Shown: positions 1-7,865 of the stretch, piece after piece | How the letters are laid out: each line of letters opens with the position of its first letter | Numbering within the stretch: the first letter of the stretch is position 1 | Assembly (NCBI RefSeq): GCF_019583405.1 | Contig: NZ_SZUU01000002.1 | Coordinates: forward strand, 310,001-374,000 | Length of the DNA: 64,000 nucleotides | Direction: 5' to 3' | Origin: Bacteroides fragilis | GTDB taxonomy: Bacteria > Bacteroidota > Bacteroidia > Bacteroidales > Bacteroidaceae | The notes under the pieces: model-generated | Seen by the model: the letters and a program-made list of their open reading frames with translations, nothing else | Told to the model about the DNA's origin: nothing | Database searches by the model: none | Made by a program: the position numbers and the translations under genes

Positions 1-488
1 TTTCGCTACTCGGCACCCAAAGACACTAAAATACATACATTTCTATCTATCAATTAATTACCCTAATTTTCTCCCTTTCTCCTTTTACACTCCTTGTTTT
101 CTAAGTAACTCGATACCTTTTGAGTTACTCTCAAAAGCCTTGCCTAACGGGTGGAATCGCTCCTCCGAAGTCGGGCGATTAGAAAGATAGAGCGAGTTGA
201 AATACAGCGGTCTTGAAACGCAAAATTCAATTAGAACTGACTTTGTCAAAGCCAGAAGCTGCGTGCAGACCGACAAAGGAACGGTACAGGCTCAATCGCC
301 GCTGACCGCAGAACGGGCGACAGTAGAACCACCACGCACTGAACCAATCGTAGTTCCAACGAGAGCACATACAGTTCGTGAAACCAATGGATAAGCTGTT
401 ACAATTAAAAAAATAAAAATGCAGGTGAGCCGCAGAGAAATGAGCTTGTTTTATTATATTTGCAAAGTGGAATAAAAAACATAACAAT
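1..488. other. Region without a confident gene; possible mobile-element remnant
   Basis: No open frame here is convincing. A minus-strand frame ending at 85 reads as a plausible protein tail (residues such as NRPTSEERFHPLGKAFESN followed by a stop), which could be the C-terminus of a gene whose start is lost, but I cannot name the family. A plus-strand frame 197-394 overlaps it and looks like a shadow. The right end holds the promoter of the AraC gene. Confidence 0.4.
455..462 (+). promoter_or_regulatory. -7 element of araC-type regulator promoter
   Basis: TATATTTG matches the Bacteroides sigma -7 consensus TAnnTTTG and lies 26 bp before the ATG at 489. No clear -33 TTTG is seen. Confidence 0.55.
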
Positions 489-1325
489 ATGACAGATGAA
501 CAATTAGGGCAAATGAAGCTTATATTCAATTACAACGATGTTTTTTACAGTTTTTACTACGATGATCTCAGCGGTTGCATACATCGTTCCCGCGAATATG
601 CCATCAATTATGTCTATTCAGGTGAGATGATTCTCGACAATGGAAAGGAAAATATCCATGTAGGGAAAGGCGAATGCGTTTTCATTCCGCGCGACCATCA
701 CATCACTATGTATAAGAGGACGAAAGATGGTGAGCGGTACTGCGGCATCTTCCTTATGTTTACACGTCGTTTCCTGCGTGAAATGTACGGTAAGTTGGAA
801 CAACGTAAAGTACCGGCAAACACCTCCAAACTTGATTCCGGTGTAATAAAACTACCGAAAACGGTAGAATTCGCCAGCCTGTTCGCTTCCATGACACCCT
901 ATTTCGATCCCGAAGTAAAACCCAAAGACGATTTCATGAATTTGAAATTGCAGGAAGGGTTGCTGGCATTGCTGCATATCGACAAGCGATTCGCACCGAC
1001 GCTGTTCGATTTCAACGAACCGTGGAAGATAGACATCATGGAATTTATGAACGAAAACTACATGTACGAATTTACGATGGAAGAAATGGCGCACTACACG
1101 GGGCGCAGCCTTGCCACGTTCAAACGGGATTTTAAGAAAATCAGCGATCTGACACCCGAAAAGTGGCTGATTCGCAAACGCCTCGAAGTAGCTTACGCCA
1201 AAATGCAGGAGGGTGGCAAAAAGGTTGTGGATGTCTATGCCGAAGTCGGATTCAAGAATCCGTCGCATTTCTCGACCGCTTTCAAAAAACAGTATGGCAT
1301 ATCGCCGACCGCCGCATTCGTGTGA
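489..1325 (+). CDS. AraC family transcriptional regulator
   Basis: A 278-residue one-component regulator. The N-terminal half (about residues 1-150) looks like an AraC-type cupin sensor: the segment around GEMILDNGKENIHVGKGECVFIP has the usual turn-rich glycine pattern. The C-terminal 100 residues hold two helix-turn-helix units ending in the family signature VGFKNPSHFSTAFKKQYGISP. It most likely binds the effector in the cupin and DNA with the HTH pair. It is the first gene of a same-strand block of oxidoreductases, and similar 46-bp elements upstream of 1443 and 4579 are the obvious candidate binding sites. The inducer is unknown. Family assignment is firm; the regulon is inferred. Confidence 0.9.
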   Translation: MTDEQLGQMKLIFNYNDVFYSFYYDDLSGCIHRSREYAINYVYSGEMILDNGKENIHVGKGECVFIPRDHHITMYKRTKDGERYCGIFLMFTRRFLREMYGKLEQRKVPANTSKLDSGVIKLPKTVEFASLFASMTPYFDPEVKPKDDFMNLKLQEGLLALLHIDKRFAPTLFDFNEPWKIDIMEFMNENYMYEFTMEEMAHYTGRSLATFKRDFKKISDLTPEKWLIRKRLEVAYAKMQEGGKKVVDVYAEVGFKNPSHFSTAFKKQYGISPTAAFV

Positions 1326-1340
1326 ATCAGAATCAAAGAG

Positions 1341-1386
1341 GTTGACCTTTTGAGAAATTTTATTTGAGCCTCACAGCAATGTTGTT
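1341..1386 (+). promoter_or_regulatory. Operator-like element, copy 1 (candidate AraC site)
   Basis: A 46-bp stretch beginning GTTGACCTTTTGAG with a second half-site TTTGAGCC 17 bp further on. It matches 34 of 46 positions of a second copy at 4469-4514 and both start exactly 61 bp upstream of the T of a TAnnTTTG -7 box. Tandem half-sites next to the -33 region are typical of AraC-family activators. Confidence 0.6.
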
Positions 1387-1401
1387 GTGGGGCTTTCTCT
1401 T

Positions 1402-1409
1402 TAACTTTG
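1402..1409 (+). promoter_or_regulatory. -7 element, promoter of the first redox operon
   Basis: TAACTTTG fits TAnnTTTG, 34 bp before the ATG at 1443. The -33 region is poor and overlaps the operator-like element, as expected for an activator-dependent promoter. Confidence 0.6.
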
Positions 1410-1442
1410 CCAACGAAATCAGAAACATAAAACGAAACAGTT

Positions 1443-2417
1443 ATGATAAAGTGGCTAATATCTTTGATGATGGCGTGCAGCTTGTCCTTGACGGTAAGTG
1501 CTTGCAGCCCCGATGATTCTTCGAAAAACACGGAGAATACAGTTCTCGAACCAAAACCGATTCCGGAACCTGCGCCCGGAAGCGGAATGTTCGACCTGAC
1601 CAAAGGCGAAAACGGTAATCCTCCGACGATCCTGCTCAGCAGCGGATATGAAATGCCGATTATCGGTCTGGGAACATACAGTCTTCACGGCGATGTGTGC
1701 GTCAATGCTATCCTGTCTGCCGTCAAACTCGGTTATCGGAAATTCGATACGGCGAGTTTCTACGGCAACGAAGAGGAGGTCGGCGAAGCCATCCGCACCT
1801 GTGGTGTGCCTCGTGAGGAATTGTTCGTCTGTACCAAACTCTACCCGAACCAATTTGCCGATACCGAAAATGCCATTGAGGAATCACTGCGCAAACTCAA
1901 TATCGGCTATGTGGATCTGATGTTGCTCCATCATCCCGGAGCGCATGATGTGGAGGCATACAAGGCAATGGAAAGAGCCGTGAAAGCCGGAAAAATCCGT
2001 TCGGTCGGCGTGTCGAACTATTATATCGAAGAAATGACGGATTTTCTGCCCAAAGTGAACATAAAGCCGGTGCTGGTTCAGAACGAGATACATCCTTACT
2101 ACCAGGAAAAGGAAGTAGTCAAGTTCATGCACGAAAATGGCATCGTCATCGAGGGATGGTATCCGCTCGGCGGCAGGGGCTACACGGCTGCCATGCTCGG
2201 CAACGAGACAATCGGCCGGATAGCGAAAGCGCACGGCAGATCACCGGCACAGGTCATCTTGAGATGGGACTTGCAGAACGGTGTAGTCATCATACCCGGT
2301 TCAAGCAATCACGACCATCAGAAAGAAAACATTTCGCTGTTCGATTTCGAATTATCCCCTAAGGAAATGGCGCAAATCGCCGCCCTTGACCGAAACGAGA
2401 AACATGATTGGCATTAA
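1443..2417 (+). CDS. Aldo/keto reductase with lipoprotein signal
   Basis: A 324-residue AKR. Residues 1-20 form a signal peptide and the lipobox VSAC places the lipidated Cys at 21, so the protein is predicted to be membrane-anchored outside the cytoplasm. The (beta/alpha)8 barrel begins near residue 62. The catalytic tetrad is intact: D102 and Y107 in FDTASFYGNE, K132 in CTKLYPN, H163 in LLHHPG. Family members reduce aldehydes or ketones with NAD(P)H, which makes an exported Sec-type version puzzling because the cofactor is cytoplasmic. First structural gene after the regulator; 24 bp separate it from the acetyltransferase. The substrate cannot be predicted. Confidence 0.9.
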   Translation: MIKWLISLMMACSLSLTVSACSPDDSSKNTENTVLEPKPIPEPAPGSGMFDLTKGENGNPPTILLSSGYEMPIIGLGTYSLHGDVCVNAILSAVKLGYRKFDTASFYGNEEEVGEAIRTCGVPREELFVCTKLYPNQFADTENAIEESLRKLNIGYVDLMLLHHPGAHDVEAYKAMERAVKAGKIRSVGVSNYYIEEMTDFLPKVNIKPVLVQNEIHPYYQEKEVVKFMHENGIVIEGWYPLGGRGYTAAMLGNETIGRIAKAHGRSPAQVILRWDLQNGVVIIPGSSNHDHQKENISLFDFELSPKEMAQIAALDRNEKHDWH

Positions 2418-2441
2418 ACAAGTAAAAATAGACAAAAAACA

Positions 2442-3026
2442 ATGAACGACATTTTTGAAAAAGATCTTCGTGGCGAAATGGTATCGCCCCATGATTCCGG
2501 TTACAATGAACTGATTGACGAGATCTTTGCCACGATGCGCAAAGCAACCGAAATGAACACGGGTTACCGAACGCCTGAAGAGGTACACGGATTTATGGCG
2601 GAAATTCTTGATAAGCCGCTACCTCAAAGCACAACCGTACTCCCTCCGCTTTATATCGACTATGGCAAACCGGTCAGTATAGGCGAAGATTGCTTTATCC
2701 AGCAGTGTTGCACTTTTTTCGGGCGCTGCGGCATTACGATTGGTAACAGCGTATATATCGGTCCGAAAGTAAATCTGATTACCATCAATCACGATGTGAA
2801 CCCCGAAAACCGCAGTGCCACCTACGGCAAACCGATTATAATCGAGGACAAGGTGTGGATCGGAATAAATTCAACGGTTTTACCCGGTGTCAGGATCGGA
2901 TACGGTTCCATCATCGGTGCAAACAGCGTCGTCACAAAGGATGTGCCGCCCATGACGATCGTTGCCGGCAATCCGGCACGCATCATCAAAAAAATCTGCG
3001 CGAACAATGAAACAAATCCCCAATAA
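2442..3026 (+). CDS. Sugar O-acetyltransferase, LacA/Maa-like
   Basis: A 194-residue left-handed beta-helix acetyltransferase. The N-terminal Mac domain covers roughly residues 3-55, and hexapeptide repeats ([LIV]-G-x4 type) run from about 75 to 180, with the acceptor-site His in NHDVNPENR. The end VTKDVPPMTIVAGNPARIIKKI is characteristic of the galactoside/maltose acetyltransferase group. It transfers acetyl from acetyl-CoA to a sugar hydroxyl in the cytoplasm. Its length matches the family. It sits in the AraC-led operon and its 3' end is 7 bp from the next start. A true sugar acceptor is only inferred. Confidence 0.88.
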   Translation: MNDIFEKDLRGEMVSPHDSGYNELIDEIFATMRKATEMNTGYRTPEEVHGFMAEILDKPLPQSTTVLPPLYIDYGKPVSIGEDCFIQQCCTFFGRCGITIGNSVYIGPKVNLITINHDVNPENRSATYGKPIIIEDKVWIGINSTVLPGVRIGYGSIIGANSVVTKDVPPMTIVAGNPARIIKKICANNETNPQ

Positions 3027-3033
3027 CAACCCC

Positions 3034-3573
3034 ATGAAAAAAGTATTGGTTATATCGTCAAGCCTCCGCTTAAGGAGCAACTCGGAAGCATTGGCCGATG
3101 AATTTGCCAGAGGAGCTTCCGAAGCAGGGAACGAGGTCGAAAAGGTAACGCTCAGAGAGAAGGATATCCGCTTCTGCAAGGGATGCCTCGCCTGCCAGAA
3201 AACACAGCGTTGCGTTATCAACGACGATGCTCCTGCCATCGTAGAAAAAATGCACGATGCCGACGTAATCGCATTCGCATCGCCAATCTATTACTATGAA
3301 ATGTGTGGTCAGCTCAAAACACTTCTTGACCGTGCCAATCCGCTCTATTCGTCCGATTATCGTTTCCGCGATATTTATATGCTAACCAGTGCGGCCGAGA
3401 ATGAAGCGCATGTACCGGAACGGGCTGTGACTGGACTTACTGGCTGGATCGACTGTTTCGAGAAGGCTCATCTCGCAGGGACGGTCTTTGCCGGAGGTGT
3501 CAGCGAACCGGGAGAAACGGAAAGGCACCCCTCGTTGATGTGTGCATACGAAATGGGGAAAGCCATCAAATAA
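3034..3573 (+). CDS. NADPH-dependent FMN reductase family flavoprotein
   Basis: A 179-residue flavodoxin-fold protein. The start MKKVLVISSSLRLRSNS gives the phosphate-binding loop SSSLRLRSNS of the multimeric flavodoxin/FMN reductase group, and ASPIYYYEMCGQLKTLLDR is the second conserved FMN-contact stretch. The Cys pair CKGCLACQ near residue 47 is the pattern used by iron-sulfur flavoproteins of this family. A longer frame starting at TTG 2962 would overlap the previous gene heavily, so the ATG at 3034, which begins right at the beta-strand, is chosen. It probably passes electrons from NAD(P)H to an unknown acceptor. Confidence 0.85.
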   Translation: MKKVLVISSSLRLRSNSEALADEFARGASEAGNEVEKVTLREKDIRFCKGCLACQKTQRCVINDDAPAIVEKMHDADVIAFASPIYYYEMCGQLKTLLDRANPLYSSDYRFRDIYMLTSAAENEAHVPERAVTGLTGWIDCFEKAHLAGTVFAGGVSEPGETERHPSLMCAYEMGKAIK

Positions 3574-3596
3574 AGACAAACTAAAACGAATTAAAT

Positions 3597-4367
3597 ATGG
3601 ATACTAAAATGTTGGATGGCAAGGTAGCCATCATTACAGGAGCCAGTTACGGCATGGGACAAACAATGGCGGAACTGTTCGCAGACGAAGGCGCTTCGGT
3701 CGTACTGACCGCACGTCATGAAGAAGAATTGGATAAAGTAGTCGAAGGCATCCGCAGCAAAGGCGGCAAGGCAATCGGTATTGCAGCCGACGTAACATCA
3801 CCCGAAGACACGAAACGAGTGTTCGAAACAACACTCAAGGAGTTCGGCGATCTCGACATTCTTATCAACAATGCCGGAATCGGAGAACAAAAACTGATAG
3901 ACGATACCGATGATGCATGGCTGGAACACGTAGCGGCGGTAAACCTTGCCGGGCCTGTACGCCATATCCGGGAAGCACTCAAAATATTCCTCCCCAAAAA
4001 TGAAGGTGTAATAATCAACATCACTTCGGTTAATGGCACACGTCCTTTCTGTGGAGCAGCATATACGGCGACCAAAGGGGCTTTGAACACCCTGACTAAA
4101 AATGTTGCCATGCGCCTCATACAAACCAACATTCGTTGTAATGCAATCGCTCCCGGCTCTACGGTTACCCCAATACACTTGGCAAACAAGAACCAAGAAC
4201 ATCCGGGAGGAAAAGGTATGCTGGAATACAGCCAACACTATGTTTATTTCCCCGGTCCTGAATGCGACCCTATCGACCAGGCGTATGCTTGCCTGTTTTT
4301 AGCGAGCAAAATGGGGAAAGCTGTCAAAGGACAAGTGCTTCAAGTTTGCAACGGAGCTTTCTTGTAA
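3597..4367 (+). CDS. SDR family oxidoreductase
   Basis: A 256-residue classical short-chain dehydrogenase. The cofactor loop TGASYGMG spans residues 14-21, NNAG is at 91-94, and the catalytic residues are S144 (ITSVNG), Y156 and K160 (YTATK). The R40 after the second strand (LTARHEE) suggests NADP preference. The C-terminal SDR feature GQVLQVCNGAFL replaces the usual GQ-V-DGG end. It is last in the first transcription unit and is followed by a strong terminator. Substrate unknown, although neighbouring AKR and acetyltransferase genes suggest small carbonyl or sugar compounds. Confidence 0.92.
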   Translation: MDTKMLDGKVAIITGASYGMGQTMAELFADEGASVVLTARHEEELDKVVEGIRSKGGKAIGIAADVTSPEDTKRVFETTLKEFGDLDILINNAGIGEQKLIDDTDDAWLEHVAAVNLAGPVRHIREALKIFLPKNEGVIINITSVNGTRPFCGAAYTATKGALNTLTKNVAMRLIQTNIRCNAIAPGSTVTPIHLANKNQEHPGGKGMLEYSQHYVYFPGPECDPIDQAYACLFLASKMGKAVKGQVLQVCNGAFL

Positions 4368-4397
4368 CCGTTGTATATTCTTCGTTTATATGATTAT

Positions 4398-4435
4398 TTG
4401 CTCCAGTGCATAATGGACACTGGAGCAATTTTTTT
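4398..4435 (+). terminator. Rho-independent terminator after the SDR gene
   Basis: Perfect 11-bp arms TTGCTCCAGTG and CACTGGAGCAA, a 9-nt loop, then seven T. It cleanly separates the first and second redox units. Confidence 0.9.
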
Positions 4436-4468
4436 AGCATTAACATCAAGCTTTTGAAAAAACACATA

Positions 4469-4514
4469 GTTGAGCTTTTGAATAATCTCTTTTGAGCCTG
4501 ACAAGAATGTGCTG
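4469..4514 (+). promoter_or_regulatory. Operator-like element, copy 2 (candidate AraC site)
   Basis: Begins GTTGAGCTTTTGAA and includes TTTTGAGCCTGACA; 34 of 46 positions agree with copy 1 at 1341, with the same 61-bp distance to the -7 box. An additional half-site AGCTTTTGAA occurs just upstream at about 4449. Confidence 0.6.
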
Positions 4515-4529
4515 TCTATTTTATAGCCG

Positions 4530-4537
4530 TACCTTTG
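4530..4537 (+). promoter_or_regulatory. -7 element, promoter of the second redox operon
   Basis: TACCTTTG fits TAnnTTTG, 42 bp before the ATG at 4579 and just downstream of operator copy 2. Confidence 0.65.
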
Positions 4538-4578
4538 CATTATAAAATAGAACGATAACCATTTAAGCAATAGAAAAA

Positions 4579-5652
4579 ATGAAAACAGCGAATCTGAAAT
4601 CCGCAGCTATCGCAGCCCTGTTAGGCATGGGATTGTTTACCGGCTGCACGAACAGTACAACAAATCAAAAAACAAGTGATAACATGGAAACATTAAATCT
4701 TACACAAGAATGGGATAAGAAATTCCCGCAGAGCGACAAGGTAAATCATCGTAAGGTAACCTTCAAAAACCGTTACGGCATCATGCTTGCCGCCGACCTC
4801 TACGAGCCCAAGAATGCCGAGGGCAGACTCGCGGCCATCGCCGTGAGCGGCCCGTTCGGCGCTGTTAAGGAACAGGCATCGGGACTTTATGCACAGACGA
4901 TGGCCGAACGCGGATTCCTCACCCTCGCATTCGACCCTTCCTATACAGGCGAGAGTGGCGGCGAACCCCGCAACACGGCATCGCCCGATATCAACACCGA
5001 GGATTTCAGTTCGGCGGTTGATTTTCTGGTAGCACTGCCCAACGTAGATGCGGAACGCATTGGTATCATCGGCATCTGCGGATTCGGAGGAATGGGACTG
5101 AATGCGGCGGCGATGGATACCCGCATCAAGGCAACGGTGGCTTCGACCATGTATGACATGAGCCGCGTGAATGCAAACGGCTATTTCGATGCCGAAAACA
5201 GTGCCGAGGCTCGCAAGGCGAAGCGTGAAGCGATGAATGCCATCCGCACCCGCGATGCGCAGAACGGCACGACCACGCCCGGTACACCCGGTCTGCCCGC
5301 TGAGATCAAGGGCGATGAACCGCAGTTCGTCAAAGATTATTTCGATTACTACAAGACCGACCGCGGCTTCCACGACCGCTCAATCAACTCCAACGGTGCA
5401 TGGAGTCCTACGATGGCGCTTTCGTTCATCAATATGCCGCTGTTGTCCTACATTCACGAGATAGACAACGCCGTATTACTCATTCACGGAGAGAATGCCC
5501 ATTCGCGCTACTTCAGCGAGGATGCCAACAAACGGCTGACAGGCGACAACAAGGAATTGATGATTGTTCCCAATGCCAGCCACACCGACCTCTACGACCA
5601 AAAGATTCCGTTCGACAAGCTGGAAGCATTCTTTAAGTCAAACCTCAAATAA
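4579..5652 (+). CDS. Alpha/beta hydrolase lipoprotein
   Basis: A 357-residue hydrolase with signal peptide and lipobox FTGC (Cys23). The hydrolase core starts at about residue 60 (VTFKNRYGIMLAADLYEP). The nucleophile elbow reads GICGFGG with Cys167 at the position usually held by Ser, as in dienelactone-hydrolase-like enzymes. A later DAV-LIHG strand and the NASHTDLY segment give the expected acid region and the catalytic His. It probably hydrolyses an ester or lactone at the cell envelope. First gene after promoter 4530; nine bp from the next gene. Confidence 0.85.
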   Translation: MKTANLKSAAIAALLGMGLFTGCTNSTTNQKTSDNMETLNLTQEWDKKFPQSDKVNHRKVTFKNRYGIMLAADLYEPKNAEGRLAAIAVSGPFGAVKEQASGLYAQTMAERGFLTLAFDPSYTGESGGEPRNTASPDINTEDFSSAVDFLVALPNVDAERIGIIGICGFGGMGLNAAAMDTRIKATVASTMYDMSRVNANGYFDAENSAEARKAKREAMNAIRTRDAQNGTTTPGTPGLPAEIKGDEPQFVKDYFDYYKTDRGFHDRSINSNGAWSPTMALSFINMPLLSYIHEIDNAVLLIHGENAHSRYFSEDANKRLTGDNKELMIVPNASHTDLYDQKIPFDKLEAFFKSNLK

Positions 5653-5661
5653 TGATCTGCC

Positions 5662-6243
5662 ATGAGAACAAAACTTTTATGCCTGCTCTTATCCGTTATC
5701 GGATTATGTGGTTGCAACTCAACCAACGCACAAAAGCAACCCAAAACAAGCAATGTCAAGTCCGGAAAATCATTGGTCGTATTTTTTTCATGGGGAGGCA
5801 ATACACGCGCCGTCGCAGAAAAAATAGGTCAACTTACGGGTGCAGACGAATTCGAGTTGCAACTCGCAGTTCCTTATACCACCGACCGCGATGAAATAGA
5901 AGAAGTGGCAAAACGGGAAGTCCGAGACAAGCATATCCCCAAGCTCGCATCGCTTCCTCCGAACATGGAGCAATACGATGTGATTTATATCGGTTCTCCG
6001 TGCTGGTTCAACACCTTCGCGCCGCCTGTTCGCACCTTCCTCTCCACGGTGGATTTGTCTGGAAAGAAAGTAGTACCGTTTATGACACATGGAGGCAGCA
6101 GAATGGGACAAAGTGTACAGGAAATACGCAATTTGGCTCCGAAAGCAGATGTAACGGAGGGTCTTGCCATCCGTGAATCCAATGCAACCAACGCTGAAAA
6201 AGAGATATCGGCATGGCTGAAAAAGAACAATTTGACGAAATAG
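5662..6243 (+). CDS. Flavodoxin-like lipoprotein
   Basis: A 193-residue protein with an N-terminal signal peptide ending in the lipobox-like LCGC (Cys18), then a flavodoxin fold. The FMN phosphate loop is SWGGNTRAVAEKI (about residues 46-58), and IGSPCWFNTFAPPVRTFL gives the aromatic flavin-stacking loop. Flavodoxins carry electrons in the cytoplasm; a lipidated one would act outside and would have to acquire FMN there. It lies between the exported hydrolase and an acyltransferase. Fold assignment is strong; export is predicted from the signal only. Confidence 0.85.
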   Translation: MRTKLLCLLLSVIGLCGCNSTNAQKQPKTSNVKSGKSLVVFFSWGGNTRAVAEKIGQLTGADEFELQLAVPYTTDRDEIEEVAKREVRDKHIPKLASLPPNMEQYDVIYIGSPCWFNTFAPPVRTFLSTVDLSGKKVVPFMTHGGSRMGQSVQEIRNLAPKADVTEGLAIRESNATNAEKEISAWLKKNNLTK

Positions 6244-6261
6244 CTTAAGTATGAATTTACA

Positions 6262-7014
6262 ATGAACAAAATAAAAGGAATAGACAATCGAATTGTGCTG
6301 CATTTCCCAAATAATTCGGAAATAGAGTGCCTGAACAACAGCACTCCGGCATGGCAGGATGCAGTGAACCGTGCCAATATCATAATCAATGGTGACAACA
6401 ACCGTGTGGACTTGCATTTCAGTACAGAGCAGGAAGCCATAGATTTATTGTCCAATATCGCATTCAACATTCTTATTATAGGCAACGAGAACCACATGAA
6501 TGTAGGAAAATCACTGACAGCTTGTTATAATCCGGGATGGGACATGTTCGGACTCCATCTTGCTATCGGTACAGCGTTCGATCCGTGGACGAACACTCCG
6601 CGTGCGGCGAACAATTGCCGAATGGAAATCGGGGAACACATCATTGCGTGCGGCGCCGTGATTTATTTACAGGAAGACGGCTCCCATATCACCATCGGAC
6701 GTGATTCGATGATAAGCTGGGGCGTAGACATTTGGTGCACGGATGCGCATACCATCATGGACATGGAGGGTGCGCCCACCAACCAACCGCATTTCATCGA
6801 GATCGGAGAACACGTATGGATCGGCAAGGACGTGAAAATAGGCAAGAATGTCCGTATCGGCCGCGACAACATCATCGGTTGGGGCAGCATCGTCACCAAG
6901 AGTTTCGAAGAGAGCAACGTGCTGTTGGTCGGAACTCCGGCGAAGATTGTCAAGCGAGAGATGCGATGGGACGGCCGCACGATCGGCGAATACATGAAGG
7001 GGCAAAATCAATGA
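6262..7014 (+). CDS. Hexapeptide-repeat acyltransferase
   Basis: A 250-residue left-handed beta-helix protein. Residues 1-110 are an unusual N-terminal region with beta-helix-like turns (INGDNNRVDLHF, IIGNENHMNVG). Hexapeptide repeats run from about 118 to 225, with a probable catalytic His in WCTDAHTIMD and the ending GWGSIVTKSFEESNVLLVG-PAKIVK typical of acetyltransferases. The donor is likely acetyl-CoA and the acceptor unknown. Its stop overlaps the ATG of the next gene (ATGA), so the two are translationally coupled. Confidence 0.82.
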   Translation: MNKIKGIDNRIVLHFPNNSEIECLNNSTPAWQDAVNRANIIINGDNNRVDLHFSTEQEAIDLLSNIAFNILIIGNENHMNVGKSLTACYNPGWDMFGLHLAIGTAFDPWTNTPRAANNCRMEIGEHIIACGAVIYLQEDGSHITIGRDSMISWGVDIWCTDAHTIMDMEGAPTNQPHFIEIGEHVWIGKDVKIGKNVRIGRDNIIGWGSIVTKSFEESNVLLVGTPAKIVKREMRWDGRTIGEYMKGQNQ

Positions 7015-7844
7015 CCGGGAACCGCTTGTTCCCCTTGCCCGACGGAGCGACCGTCTGCCCGTTGGGACAAGGTACGTGGAGAATGGGACAATCCGCCGCT
7101 CGGCGGCAGGAAGAAATACGGGCATTACGGCATGGTATCGAGCTGGGGATGAACCTTGTCGATACCGCCGAAATGTACGACAACGAGGAACTGGTAGGCG
7201 AAGCTGTCCGTCCTTACAGAGAAAAAGTATTCCTTGTAAGTAAGGTTTTACCGAGTAATGCGAGCTATCGAGGCACGAAGCTCGCCTGCGAACACAGTTT
7301 GCTGCGGCTCGGCACGGAGTATATCGACCTATACCTGTTGCACTGGAAAGGATGCCATCCTTATGAAGAAACCATTCGGGCGATGGTAGAATTGCGACAA
7401 GAGGGAAAAATCCGTATGTGGGGTGTCAGCAATCTGGACACAGCCGATATGGAACGAATCGTTTTGCTGCCGGGTGGGAATGGCTGCGCCACCGATCAGG
7501 TACTCTACAATCTTGGCGACCGGGGTGTGGAGTTCGATCTCATGCCGTGGTGCGCTGCACGCCGAATGCCGGTCATGGCCTATTCACCCATCAGCGAAGG
7601 ACGGCTGCTGCGCCACCGTACATTGGTGGAAATCGCCCGGCGACACGATGCCCCCCCAGCACAAATCGCATTAGCATGGACGATGCGTCAGCCCGGTATC
7701 ATCGCCATACCAAAAGCCGGCAATGTAACCCATGTGGAAGATAATTTCCGAAGTCTTTCCATCAACCTGACAGAGGAAGATCTGTATGATTTGGATACGG
7801 CATTCCCCGCTCCGATACGAAAAATACCATTGGCAGGCTGGTAA
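7011..7844 (+). CDS. Aldo/keto reductase (cytoplasmic)
   Basis: A 277-residue AKR without a signal peptide. The tetrad is intact: D51 and Y56 in VDTAEMYDNE, K78 in VSKVLP, H111 in LLHWKG. The C-terminal phosphate-binding part PGIIAIPKAGNVTHVEDN indicates NADP(H). An open frame extends upstream to 6732, but that would run through the acyltransferase; the ATG at 7011 overlapping its stop is the sensible start. It is the second AKR in the cluster, but this one is soluble, so the pair may act on either side of the membrane. Confidence 0.92.
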   Translation: MTGNRLFPLPDGATVCPLGQGTWRMGQSAARRQEEIRALRHGIELGMNLVDTAEMYDNEELVGEAVRPYREKVFLVSKVLPSNASYRGTKLACEHSLLRLGTEYIDLYLLHWKGCHPYEETIRAMVELRQEGKIRMWGVSNLDTADMERIVLLPGGNGCATDQVLYNLGDRGVEFDLMPWCAARRMPVMAYSPISEGRLLRHRTLVEIARRHDAPPAQIALAWTMRQPGIIAIPKAGNVTHVEDNFRSLSINLTEEDLYDLDTAFPAPIRKIPLAGW

Positions 7845-7865
7845 TAAATAATAAAAAGAACGATA

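Noticed and set aside
6732..7010. Upstream extension of the second aldo/keto reductase
   Set aside because: The frame lies inside the acyltransferase gene and reads His/Arg/Gln-rich nonsense; the AKR fold begins just after ATG 7011.
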